From contig JAAYTZ010000073.1 in NCBI GenBank assembly GCA_012517965.1, forward strand, positions 1-64,000: 64,000 nucleotides of DNA, read 5' to 3'. A program made the translations under genes and the position numbers. The stretch's first letter is position 1. The number at the start of each line of letters is the position of its first letter. The notes under the pieces are model-generated. The model was not told the origin of the DNA. It made no database searches and worked only from the letters and a program-made list of their open reading frames with translations. The DNA comes from Propionibacterium sp. (GTDB lineage: Bacteria > Actinomycetota > Actinomycetes > Propionibacteriales > Propionibacteriaceae). Below are positions 1 to 8,178 of the stretch, piece by piece.

Positions 1-121
1 GAACCTCTCCCGTAGGCCCAGCTTGCCCCACCTGCCGAGCCATCGTCAGTGCTGCCGTCATCAGGGATCACTCCTCCCCGCCCCCTTCACGGCACTGATC
101 AGGACCTTCCTGGTGCCTTAT

Positions 122-926
122 CTAAGGTTGACACAGAGGGGCGCGGTCACGCACGCTCCAGGCAGAGTGCTGGGCCCAGACGTCCCGGACCCCGGCCCGC
201 GGGGCCAGGAAGTGGATCGCGAACGCGTTGATCTTCTTCTCGGTGTCGAGCGTGGCGTCCACGTCGAAGGCGTCGCCGAACAGCCAGTGCCCCAGCTCGT
301 GCGCCAGGGTCATCCGTCGGCGCCCCGGCTCGGCGTCCCCGTTGATGACCGCCGCGCCGGCCACCCCCGCCCGGGTGTCGAACTCGACGCAGCCGCCGTC
401 GGGGCCGCCTTCGGTGAGCTCGGCGACGAAGACGAACAGGCCGAGCCGTTCACAGGCCCGGGCCAGGTCCGGAAGCGGCTCGCGGCCCTGCCAAAGCGAC
501 TTGCGGAAACGCTCCGCCGCCGGCTCGGCCTGATCGACGGTGCGCGGGACGTGCGCGTCCGCCGGACGACCGGCGGGCACGATCAGGCCCGACTCGGCCA
601 GGGTTCGCACGTCGCCGGCGAACTGGGCGAGGTCGGCGTCGAGCAGGCCGGTCGACTGGTGAGCGGTGTGGGTCGCCTGACGACGGCTCACCACCGCAGC
701 CACGGGCGGATCCACGAAGAAGGACAACGGTCGACCCAGCACCTCCGCAATGCGCACCAGTTCCGGCACACGCAGGTTGCGCTCGCCCTTCTCCAGATGA
801 ACGATCGCCGAGCGGTCCAGACCGACGGCCCGCGCCACACTGTCTTGCGTCATCCCCGCGAGTTCGCGTGCCTGGGCCAGCCGAACACCCAGCTGTACCT
901 TGTCTATGTGTGGGATTTTCGCACAT
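122..926 (-). CDS. XRE-family HTH / ImmA-IrrE metallopeptidase regulator, 5' end possibly frameshifted
   Basis: Probable DNA-binding regulator with its own metalloprotease domain. An N-terminal XRE helix-turn-helix (from GVRLAQARELAGMTQ to RPLSFFVD) is followed by an IrrE/ImmA-type peptidase domain with the zinc motif HELGH near the C-terminus; such proteins usually control stress or mobile-element genes by cleaving a repressor. The start is a problem. The reading frame that carries the whole HTH has no ATG, GTG or TTG close upstream of the conserved part (about position 898). An ATG at 924-926 (residues MCEN) is one base out of frame, and a run of four A (T on the plus strand, 916-919) lies between; losing one A would give M-C-E-I-P-H-I-D-K-V-Q-L-G. 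In-frame alternatives are TTG at 988 or GTG at 1018, neither with a convincing ribosome site, or an internal ATG at 853 that would remove the first helix. It is divergent from the polysaccharide genes. Confidence 0.7.
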
Positions 927-1064
927 GAACGCCTGTTGGAGGACGTCCGCGGCGCTCTGGCCCACAGGCGGGACCGGTTGCGCCACAACGCTGTGGACCC
1001 GTTCGACTTCGAAATCACCTCCGTGGGACGATGGTTCAGCCAGTCTGCCTCTGGGGGGGAAACC

Positions 1065-3311
1065 GTGATCATCGATAGCAACGTCACGCCGTACGTGGTG
1101 TTCGGCGAGGATTCCGTCCTGACCGCGCTGCAGAAGATCACCGCCAACGAGGCCCGCATCGTCTTCAGCGTCGACGAGCACGGCCACCTGCGGGGCGCGC
1201 TGTCCGACGGCGACTTCCGCCGCTGGCTGCTGTCCCACCCGGACGCCGACCTGAACGCCCCCGTCAGCCGCGCCGCCAACCCCTCGGTGACCTCGGTGCA
1301 GGAGGGGACGCCGACGCCCGAGATCGCCGCCCGGTTCCGCAAGGGCATCGACCGGATCCCCGTCGTCGACGAGCGCGGCCGCATGGTTGCCATCGCCACC
1401 CAGGGCCGCCAGCCGCTGGTCATCGGCCGGCACACGATCGGCGACGGCTCCCCCGCGCTCCTCATCGCCGAGATCGGCAACAACCACCAGGGCTCGGTCG
1501 ACCTGGCCAAGGAGCTGGTCGACCTCGCCGCCGACTCCGGGGCCGACCTCGTCAAGTTCCAGCTGCGCGACATGGACGCCCTCTACCGCGGCGACGCCGC
1601 GAACCGCACCGCCGGCGAGGACCTGGGCCCGCAGTACACGATGAACCTGCTCGCCAAGTACAACCTCACGGCCGACCAGATGATCGAGGTGCTCGACCAC
1701 TGCAAGCTGCGCGACCTCGACGCGATCGTGACACCGTGGGATCTGCCCTCGGCACGCGTGCTGGCCGACTACGGCATCCCCGGGTTCAAGATCGCCTCGG
1801 CCGACGTCACCAACCACCCGCTGGTGCGCGCGGTGGCCGCCTACCACCGTCCGATGATCGTCTCCACCGGCATGTCGACCGAGCCCGAGATCGTCGAGGC
1901 CATCGAGGTGATCCGCGGCCAGGGCGCGCCGTTCGCGCTGCTGCAGTGCCAGTCCACCTACCCGGCCCCGTTCAAGGACGTCAACCTGCGCTACATGGAT
2001 CGGCTCGCCGAGCTCGGCGACTGCCCGGTCGGCTATTCCGGCCACGAGCGCGGCTGGCACATCGCGCTCGCCGCCGTCGCCCGCGGCGCGAAGATCGTCG
2101 AGAAGCACTTCACGATCGACAAGGAGCTCGAGGGCAACGACCACCAGGTCAGCCTGCTGCCCGGCGAGTTCGCGCAGATGGCCGCCCGCATCCGCGAGCT
2201 CGAACAGGCGCTCGGCTCCGCCGGGCCCCGCTCGGTGTCCACCGGCGAGATGATGAACCGCATCAACCTGGCGAAGTCGCTGATCGCCACCCGTGACCTC
2301 GCCGTCGGCGACACCATCACCACGGACGCCGTCGACATCAAGTCGCCGGGCCGCGGCCTGCAACCCAACCACCTCGACGAGCTCGTCGGCCGCCGGGCCA
2401 AGCGGACCATCGCGTCGGGCGACTTCTTCTACCCCGGCGACCTCTCCGACGCCGTCAGCGAGCCCCGCGCCTACGCGTTCCGGCGCCCGTGGGGCATCCC
2501 CGTGCGCTACCACGACCACGCGAAGCTCATCGAGACCGCGACCCCCGACTTCCTCGAGTTCCACCTCTCCTACAAGGACGTCGAGGCCGCCCCCCGCGAC
2601 TTCTTCACCGCGAAGCTGCCGATGGGCCACACGGTGCACACCCCCGACCTGTACGCGGGCGACTTCCTGATCAACCTGGCCAGCGACGACGACGCCGTCT
2701 GGGAGCGCTCGATCGTCGAGACCCAGAAGGTGATCCAGATCGCCCGCGACCTGCAGGAGTGGTTCACCGACGACCAGCCGCCCGTCGTCATCTGCACCAT
2801 GGGCGGGTTCACCAAGGACGCCTTCGTGCCCCGCGAGGCGCGCCCCGCCCTCTACGACCGGATCGGCGCCGCCCTGGAGCGGATCGACGCCAGCGGCGTC
2901 CGGCTCACCGCCCAGACCCTGCCGCCGTTCCCGTGGCTGATGGGCGGCCAGCAGTACCACAACCTGTTCCTCGAGCCCGAGGACACGATCGCCTTCTGCG
3001 AGAAGTTCGGGGCCCGGCTCACCCTCGACATCAGCCACACCAAGCTGTCGGCCAACTTCTACCGGCAGCCCCTGTCGGCCTACGTCGAGGCCCTGGCCCC
3101 GTACGTCGACCACCTGCACATCGTGGACGCCTCCGGCGTCGACGGCGAGGGCCCCCAGATCGGCGACGGCGAGGTCGACTGGCCCGAGCTCGCCGACCAG
3201 CTCGACCGGCTGCTGCCCGGCGTCGGCTTCATCCCCGAGATCTGGATGGGCCACGTCAACAACGGCGAGGGCTTCTGGACCGCCCTCGACCGGCTGGAGC
3301 AGTGGTTCTGA
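1065..3311 (+). CDS. CBS - NeuB (N-acetylneuraminate synthase) - SAF - TIM-barrel fusion protein
   Basis: Multidomain enzyme of 748 residues, probably making or modifying a nonulosonic-acid-like sugar for the surface polysaccharide. A CBS pair covers residues 1 to about 120 (nucleotide sensing, as in sugar nucleotidyltransferase fusions). The NeuB aldolase barrel follows (motifs AEIGNNHQG, STGMS, GYSGHERG, EKHFT), condensing PEP with an amino sugar in known family members. Next is a SAF/antifreeze-like domain (ATRDLAVGD to GDFFYPGDL), then a second barrel resembling xylose isomerase/AP endonuclease type 2 (LDISHTKL, HLHIVDASG). I chose GTG 1065 because GGGGGGA sits just upstream; an extension to position 900 is open but unlike the family. 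No neuA or neuC homologue is visible, so the exact product is not known. The next gene begins two bases after its stop. Confidence 0.82.
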   Translation: MIIDSNVTPYVVFGEDSVLTALQKITANEARIVFSVDEHGHLRGALSDGDFRRWLLSHPDADLNAPVSRAANPSVTSVQEGTPTPEIAARFRKGIDRIPVVDERGRMVAIATQGRQPLVIGRHTIGDGSPALLIAEIGNNHQGSVDLAKELVDLAADSGADLVKFQLRDMDALYRGDAANRTAGEDLGPQYTMNLLAKYNLTADQMIEVLDHCKLRDLDAIVTPWDLPSARVLADYGIPGFKIASADVTNHPLVRAVAAYHRPMIVSTGMSTEPEIVEAIEVIRGQGAPFALLQCQSTYPAPFKDVNLRYMDRLAELGDCPVGYSGHERGWHIALAAVARGAKIVEKHFTIDKELEGNDHQVSLLPGEFAQMAARIRELEQALGSAGPRSVSTGEMMNRINLAKSLIATRDLAVGDTITTDAVDIKSPGRGLQPNHLDELVGRRAKRTIASGDFFYPGDLSDAVSEPRAYAFRRPWGIPVRYHDHAKLIETATPDFLEFHLSYKDVEAAPRDFFTAKLPMGHTVHTPDLYAGDFLINLASDDDAVWERSIVETQKVIQIARDLQEWFTDDQPPVVICTMGGFTKDAFVPREARPALYDRIGAALERIDASGVRLTAQTLPPFPWLMGGQQYHNLFLEPEDTIAFCEKFGARLTLDISHTKLSANFYRQPLSAYVEALAPYVDHLHIVDASGVDGEGPQIGDGEVDWPELADQLDRLLPGVGFIPEIWMGHVNNGEGFWTALDRLEQWF

Positions 3312-3312
3312 C

Positions 3313-4395
3313 GTGCCCGTGCCGCCGCTCGCCCTGTGGGTGATCCCCGTCCCCGATCTGGGCGGGGTGGCCCGGCACGCGCTCGACGTGGCCGAGGTCG
3401 GCGTCCCCGGCTGGCGGGTCGTCTTCTTCTGCCCGCCCGGCCCGCTCGCCGACGCCCTGCGCGCGCGGGGGGCGGCCGTCCTCACCGGCCGGTTCGGCCC
3501 GGACGCCGGGGTGGCGGCGTCCGTCCGCTCGCTGCGGCGCACGATCCGCACCCTGCGGCCCGCGGTCGTGCACAGCCACCTGGCCTACGCCGACATCGCC
3601 GCCGCGCTCGCGACCCGCGGCCTGCCGGTGCGCCTGGTCAGCACCGAGCACGGCATCGCCGGCGACGCAGGCGTCTACCACGGCTCCGCGGCCAAGGCGC
3701 GCGCCATGGCCCTGGCCCACCGGACGCGGCTGCGCGCCTTCGACGCCCTGATCGCCGTGTCGGACGCCACCCGCGCGGCCATGCAGGCCGCCTGGCGCCC
3801 GCGGCGTCCGATCACGGTGATCCGCAACGGCGTCGACCCCACGCCGGCGCTGGTCGAGCCTGTCGAGACCCCGCCGGTCGTGCCCGTCGAGACCCTGCGC
3901 GTCGCGTCCCTCGCCCGGCTGTCTCCTGAGAAGCGGATCGACCGCCTGCTCGACGCCTTCGCCCTGGTGCTGCGCGGGCGTCCGGACGCCCGGCTCACCG
4001 TCGCCGGTACCGGCCCCTTGCTCGCCGACCTGCAGGCCGGGGCCACCCGGCTGGGCGTCGCCGACGCGGTGCGCTTCCCCGGCCACGTGGACGCCGGCGC
4101 CCTGCTCGCCGACACCGACGTGCTGGTGCAGCTGTCGGTCTGGGAGAACTGCTCCTACACGCTCCTGGACGCCTGCGTCGCCGGCGTCGGCGTCGTGGCC
4201 ACCCCGGTGGGCGGCAACCCCGAGATCCTCCCCGCACGCTGCCTGGTGCCCGCCGACGACGCGGCAGCCGTCCGCGACGCGATCCTGGCTCAGGCGACCC
4301 AGCCGGCGTCGCGTCCGAGCCTGCCGCCCGAGTGGCCGACGCGGCCGGCGATGGCCGCCGGCGTCGCGGCCGTCTACGATCGGGCGCTGAGATGA
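3313..4395 (+). CDS. Glycosyltransferase family 4 (GT-B fold)
   Basis: Cytoplasmic glycosyltransferase of 360 residues that probably adds a sugar from a nucleotide donor to the lipid-linked polysaccharide repeat. The N-terminal acceptor domain carries HSHLAYADI and STEHG; the C-terminal donor domain carries LARLSPEKRIDRLLDAF, the GTGPLL turn and an E-x7-E-like segment. GTG 3313 begins two bases after the upstream stop, so the genes are co-translated. The linker between the domains contains LVEPVETPPVVPVETL, encoded by two copies of a short dispersed repeat (see 3852-3894). Donor and acceptor cannot be told from sequence. Confidence 0.85.
   Translation: MPVPPLALWVIPVPDLGGVARHALDVAEVGVPGWRVVFFCPPGPLADALRARGAAVLTGRFGPDAGVAASVRSLRRTIRTLRPAVVHSHLAYADIAAALATRGLPVRLVSTEHGIAGDAGVYHGSAAKARAMALAHRTRLRAFDALIAVSDATRAAMQAAWRPRRPITVIRNGVDPTPALVEPVETPPVVPVETLRVASLARLSPEKRIDRLLDAFALVLRGRPDARLTVAGTGPLLADLQAGATRLGVADAVRFPGHVDAGALLADTDVLVQLSVWENCSYTLLDACVAGVGVVATPVGGNPEILPARCLVPADDAAAVRDAILAQATQPASRPSLPPEWPTRPAMAAGVAAVYDRALR
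3852..3894. repeat. Two copies of a short REP-like repeat inside a coding region
   Basis: GGTCGAGCCTGTCGAGACC (3852-3870) and GGTCGTGCCCGTCGAGACC (3876-3894) lie 24 bases apart, in frame, within the interdomain linker of the glycosyltransferase. Each is an imperfect palindrome (GGTC...GACC ends, TCGA cores). From memory, near-identical 19-mers are dispersed in genomes of Propionibacteriaceae and related actinobacteria; that link is recall and was not tested here. The insertion preserves the reading frame. Confidence 0.6.
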
Positions 4396-5609
4396 ACCGC
4401 TTCCTCGACCCCACCCCACGTCGGGCAACCGTCGAACCCGAGGGCCTCGCCAGCGAGGTCGGCACCACCCGGATGCTCGAGGCGGGTCTGGCCGCCCTCC
4501 TGGTCGTCGACGGCGTCCCGATCCCGGGCCTGGGCTTCCCGTTCTCGCTGCTGGGGGTTGCCGGTCTCAGCCTGCTGGGCTTCACCCGGCGGCCCGTCCT
4601 GCAGTTCGGCCGGACCAACTGGGTGCTGTGGGCCTTCGGCCTGCTGCTCGTCTACATCAGCGTCGTGTCGTACGTGACCCCGGACAGCTACTACGCCGCC
4701 GACTGGACCCGCCGCATCATCCGGATCGCCGCCGTGCTGGCCCTCGTCCTCATGCTGGCCGAGGGTCGGCTGCACCTGCCGTCGATCCTCAAGGGCCTCA
4801 TGCTGGCGCTCTTCGTCAACGCCGCGGCCTTCTACGCCGGCATCACCCCGGACGCCTACGGCGGGGCGCTGACCGGTTGGCTCGGCGACAAGAACAAGGC
4901 CGGCCTCACCTACGCCGCCGTGGGGGTGCTCGTGCTCTCCCAGGCCCGCTCCCGCTGGGGCCAGGCCTTCCTTGTGCTCACCAGCCTCGGGTTCATCTGG
5001 TTATCGGGGTCGCGCACCTCCATCACGGCGTACGCGTTCGGCGTCCTGTGGCTCGCCCTGGTCGCCACGCGGCCCGCGTGGGTGCGCTGGCTCGCGGCGG
5101 GCGGGATCGTGCTGACCCTGCCCTGGATCGAGGAGAACTTCGCGCAGGCCGGGGACTTCGCCAACCGGTGGGGCTCCGACCTGTTGCGCGGCCGCATCGA
5201 CGCGGCCGTGGCCGACAAGGTGGCCATCACGCCGCCGCAGGGTCTGGGCTTGGGCGAAGCTTACGTGATGATCAACGGCCGGACGTGGTACTTCCACAAC
5301 TCCTTCGACACCCTGCACGTCGAGGGCGGCTGGCTGTGGCTGATCGGCATCGTGGCGATCACAGTGTGGTTCGGGCTTCGCCCCTTCAACGGCACTGACC
5401 GCGGCCTGCAGTCCCGCTACGCGCAGGCGGCGACCATCGTCGTGCTGATCTGCGCCTGGAAGCTGGGCGAGGTGATGCTCACCAACGTGTGGGGCCTCGC
5501 GCTGGGCATCGCCCTCAACCAGGTGCTGCGCGAAAAGTCCGACCTTCCCGCTGGCGCCGCCGGCGCCTATTTGCCCCGCTTGCCGGCGGCCTTGGACCGG
5601 CTCACGTAG
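4392..5609 (+). CDS. O-antigen ligase/polymerase-like membrane protein (Wzy-type)
   Basis: Polytopic membrane protein of 405 residues with about ten hydrophobic segments, resembling the O-antigen polymerase/ligase superfamily that joins lipid-linked repeat units on the outer face of the membrane. The TWYFHNSFDTLHVEGGWLWLIG segment near residues 296-317 matches the large conserved loop of these proteins (the H-N-x-[FY] pattern). The segment GDKNKAGLTYAAVG is also typical. ATG 4392 overlaps the previous stop (ATGA), so it is coupled to the glycosyltransferase. Its last 43 bases overlap the convergent tyrosine kinase gene. Sequence divergence in this family makes the polymerase-versus-ligase choice uncertain. 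Confidence 0.75.
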   Translation: MNRFLDPTPRRATVEPEGLASEVGTTRMLEAGLAALLVVDGVPIPGLGFPFSLLGVAGLSLLGFTRRPVLQFGRTNWVLWAFGLLLVYISVVSYVTPDSYYAADWTRRIIRIAAVLALVLMLAEGRLHLPSILKGLMLALFVNAAAFYAGITPDAYGGALTGWLGDKNKAGLTYAAVGVLVLSQARSRWGQAFLVLTSLGFIWLSGSRTSITAYAFGVLWLALVATRPAWVRWLAAGGIVLTLPWIEENFAQAGDFANRWGSDLLRGRIDAAVADKVAITPPQGLGLGEAYVMINGRTWYFHNSFDTLHVEGGWLWLIGIVAITVWFGLRPFNGTDRGLQSRYAQAATIVVLICAWKLGEVMLTNVWGLALGIALNQVLREKSDLPAGAAGAYLPRLPAALDRLT

Positions 5610-7021
5610 CCGCCGCTGGCCGAGCGACGCGCCCGCTTCGACCCGTCCTCGGCGTAGTAGTAGTACGACTGCTTGTAGTTGCCGTAGCCGTAGCCGTAGA
5701 TGACCGACCCGAGGCCCCGCTCCGGCGCCATGTTCATCACCGACCCCAGCATCTTGCCCCCCACGCGGCCGAGCATGCGCACGGCCAGCGCCACCTGCTC
5801 CTTGTAGGTCTTGCCGACCTTCAGCACGAGGATCGCGCCGTCGCTGGCGGCGGTGAGCAGGCCGGCGTCCGTGACCGGCAGCAGCGGCGGGGCGTCGATG
5901 ATGACCGTGTGCTCCTGGGACAGCTCCTCGATCAGGCGGTGCATGCGCTGCGACCCCACCAACTCGCTGGGGTTCGGCGGAATCCGGCCCGCGAGCAACA
6001 ACTGCAGCCCGTCGGTGCCCGACTCCTCCAGCGCGGACGCCGCCGGCAGGTCGCCGGCCAGCACCTGGGTGAGGCCGACCAGCCCGTCGCGCTCGAACAG
6101 CTTCGCCTGGGCCGGACGCCGCAGGTCGGCGTCGACCAGGATCGTGGGCTGACCCGACTCCGCCAGCAGGCGGGCCAGGGCGGACGACACGGTCGACTTG
6201 CCCTCGCCCGGGTTCGCCGACGTGACGACGATGCTGCGGGGAGGCTGGTCGACGTTGACGAAGCGGAGGTTGGTGCGCAGTTGCCGGAGCGCCTCGGACG
6301 CGATGCCCAGGTCGCCGTCGCCGGCCTTGCCGGCCAGCGACGACGTGATCGGGATGACGCCGAGCACGCCGGCCCCGGTCAACGACTCGACCTCGTCGGA
6401 GTGGCGCACGCGGTTGTCGAGTGCGCGGCGCACGAACCCGATCGCGAGGCCGACGAGCAGACCACCGCCGAGCCCCGCCAACAAGTTGCGCCGCCAGTCT
6501 GGCGACACCGGGGTGGAGGGGGTGACAGCAGCTTCGATGAGCACCAACCCGATCTCGGAATTGCCCGAGGAGGTGCCGTCCAGGGCCATGGTGTCGAGTC
6601 GCGCAGCCTCGGCCGACGTGGCGCGGATCGCGGCGTCCGCCACCGCCCGGGCGCGCTCGGGTGAGGTGGACACCGCGGTGATCTTCAGCAGCAACGAGTC
6701 GGGGACCACCCACGCCGACAGGCTGGCGCCGATCGAACTGCTGCTCTCGCTCAGTTGCAGCTCTTTCGCGATGCGCTCGGCGACACCGCGGCTCTGCACG
6801 ATGGGAATGTAGGTGTTTGCCTTCTGCACCGCAGGGTCGGTGCCCGGGGCAGCACCGGACGCCGCAGCGGGCGTCGCCACCACGTAGCCGGTCGAGGTGG
6901 CCGCGTACAGGCGGGGCTGCGTCAGGGAATACCCGGCGGCCAGCAAGACGCCGATGAAGGTGGCCGCCACGAGCACCAGCACGTTGTGCTTGATGAGCCG
7001 CCACAGGTCTTGCAGAGTCAC
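5567..7021 (-). CDS. Polysaccharide co-polymerase / bacterial tyrosine autokinase (Wzc-like)
   Basis: A single-chain BY-kinase of 484 residues that controls export or length of the polysaccharide. The N-terminus has a first membrane helix (HNVLVLVAATFIGVLLAAGY), an extracytoplasmic Wzz domain and a second helix (NLLAGLGGGLLVGLAIGFV). The cytoplasmic kinase has Walker A SANPGEGKST, Walker A' ILVDADLRRPAQ and Walker B VIIDAPPLLPV. The tail is tyrosine-rich (YGYGYGNYKQSYYYYAEDG), the usual autophosphorylation cluster, followed by a basic end. The GTG start overlaps the stop of the downstream acyltransferase gene by four bases (GTGA). Its 3' end overlaps the convergent polymerase gene. Confidence 0.9.
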   Translation of the reverse strand: MTLQDLWRLIKHNVLVLVAATFIGVLLAAGYSLTQPRLYAATSTGYVVATPAAASGAAPGTDPAVQKANTYIPIVQSRGVAERIAKELQLSESSSSIGASLSAWVVPDSLLLKITAVSTSPERARAVADAAIRATSAEAARLDTMALDGTSSGNSEIGLVLIEAAVTPSTPVSPDWRRNLLAGLGGGLLVGLAIGFVRRALDNRVRHSDEVESLTGAGVLGVIPITSSLAGKAGDGDLGIASEALRQLRTNLRFVNVDQPPRSIVVTSANPGEGKSTVSSALARLLAESGQPTILVDADLRRPAQAKLFERDGLVGLTQVLAGDLPAASALEESGTDGLQLLLAGRIPPNPSELVGSQRMHRLIEELSQEHTVIIDAPPLLPVTDAGLLTAASDGAILVLKVGKTYKEQVALAVRMLGRVGGKMLGSVMNMAPERGLGSVIYGYGYGNYKQSYYYYAEDGSKRARRSASGGYVSRSKAAGKRGK

Positions 7022-8121
7022 GGTGTCCCTCGTCCTTCTCTCGGACGCCCACCCGATGCTGGGGGCCCTCTATCGTCCCACACCCGCTCCACGTGTCGCC
7101 AACCGGACGGCGGGGCGAACAGCCACGGGACCGGCCTCGTCGCTCGCTCGAGCAGCAGCGGTCCCACCACACCAGCTGCCACCCCGACGGTCAGATGGAC
7201 GCCCACGTCAACGATCCCGAGACGGACCAGCACGATGCGGGTGCCCGCCGTGAAGAGAATGTGAGCGAGGTAGACCTGCAGTGACAGGCGGCCCAGGGTA
7301 GCCAACCAGCCACTCAACGAAGGCTGTCTCGCCACCACCACCGAGACCGCCAACACGCCGATGAGGGCCCCGAGCGAGCCCCCCGCACCGAGGGCCACGG
7401 ACGCCGGCGTTCTGCCACCGTCGACGATCGTCGGTGTCGTGACCCACGGCACCGAGGCAGCCACGACCCAGACGCCGAGCCCAGCAAGGCCGACGAGGGC
7501 CACCGACCACGGGGGCAGGCGCGTCGTCGACGCGGTGAACCGCCGGCTCGTGAGGGCCGCGCCAGCGAGGAAGAACACGATGAGCGCCCAACCCCGGGCC
7601 ACGGCGAAGTCGAGCTCCCAACCCCAGGCAGCCAGGCTGACGGACGAGCCCACCACCAGGGCGACGGCGTGGAAAGGCCCCGGACGCCACGGCGCGATCA
7701 GCACGACGACGAGCGTTGCCAGCGCGAGCCAGGGTAGGAACCACAGGTGGCCCAACGGCCTCCAGAGCGCGAACACGTCACCCCACGTGACCGGCACGTT
7801 CTTGATCGGCGAGGTCAACACCTCGGCCGCCCCCTGGAGGAGGGCCCACACGAGGTAGAGCCATCCCACCAGCACCAGGCGTCTACGCAGGTACGCGGCA
7901 TCGCCGTCCCGATCGACGCTGTGGGCCAGCAACAGGCCGGTGACGACGGCGAACAGCGGCGAGTGCATCAGGTACAGACCCCGGTCGAGCCACCCGGCCC
8001 AGGCCAAGCCGGGGTCGACCAGGCCAGCCGCAAACAGCCCCCTGAGCACGTGGGACAGCACCACGGCCATCATCGCGAGGCCGCGAGCAAGGTCGAGGCT
8101 CGTATCCCGGTTCAGAGGCAT
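7018..8121 (-). CDS. Acyltransferase family 3 membrane protein
   Basis: Integral membrane acyltransferase of 367 residues with about ten predicted helices, from SLDLARGLAMMAVVLSHVLRG to LTVGVAAGVVGPLLLE. The opening R-G-L-A-M and the H in VLSHV match the conserved arginine and histidine of the acyltransferase 3 / OafA-YrhL family, which transfers acyl groups onto exported sugars. It probably decorates the polysaccharide made by this locus. ATG at 8119-8121 was chosen because the conserved motif begins six residues later; the frame stays open far upstream without homology. It is transcribed toward the tyrosine kinase gene, whose start overlaps its stop. Confidence 0.82.
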   Translation of the reverse strand: MPLNRDTSLDLARGLAMMAVVLSHVLRGLFAAGLVDPGLAWAGWLDRGLYLMHSPLFAVVTGLLLAHSVDRDGDAAYLRRRLVLVGWLYLVWALLQGAAEVLTSPIKNVPVTWGDVFALWRPLGHLWFLPWLALATLVVVLIAPWRPGPFHAVALVVGSSVSLAAWGWELDFAVARGWALIVFFLAGAALTSRRFTASTTRLPPWSVALVGLAGLGVWVVAASVPWVTTPTIVDGGRTPASVALGAGGSLGALIGVLAVSVVVARQPSLSGWLATLGRLSLQVYLAHILFTAGTRIVLVRLGIVDVGVHLTVGVAAGVVGPLLLERATRPVPWLFAPPSGWRHVERVWDDRGPPASGGRPREGRGTP

Positions 8122-8178
8122 CCCCGCGACGATACCGGCGATCGCCTTGACTGCGGAACCCGACAGTACTGTGGACCG

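Noticed and set aside
900-1064. N-terminal extension of the NeuB fusion starting MSMCGIFAHE, resembling the MCGI start of class II glutamine amidotransferases.
   Set aside because: Only four residues match, the next 50 have no amidotransferase features, and a strong GGGGGGA ribosome site sits at GTG 1065 where homology begins.
450-3551. A 1033-codon minus-strand open frame opposite the NeuB fusion.
   Set aside because: Low-complexity Gly/Arg/Val/Leu translation, fully explained as the antisense of a GC-rich gene.
8147-8176. A TTGACT ... TACTGT pair upstream of the nucleotidyltransferase as a sigma70-type promoter.
   Set aside because: The spacing is about 14 bases, too short, and the -10 match is weak.
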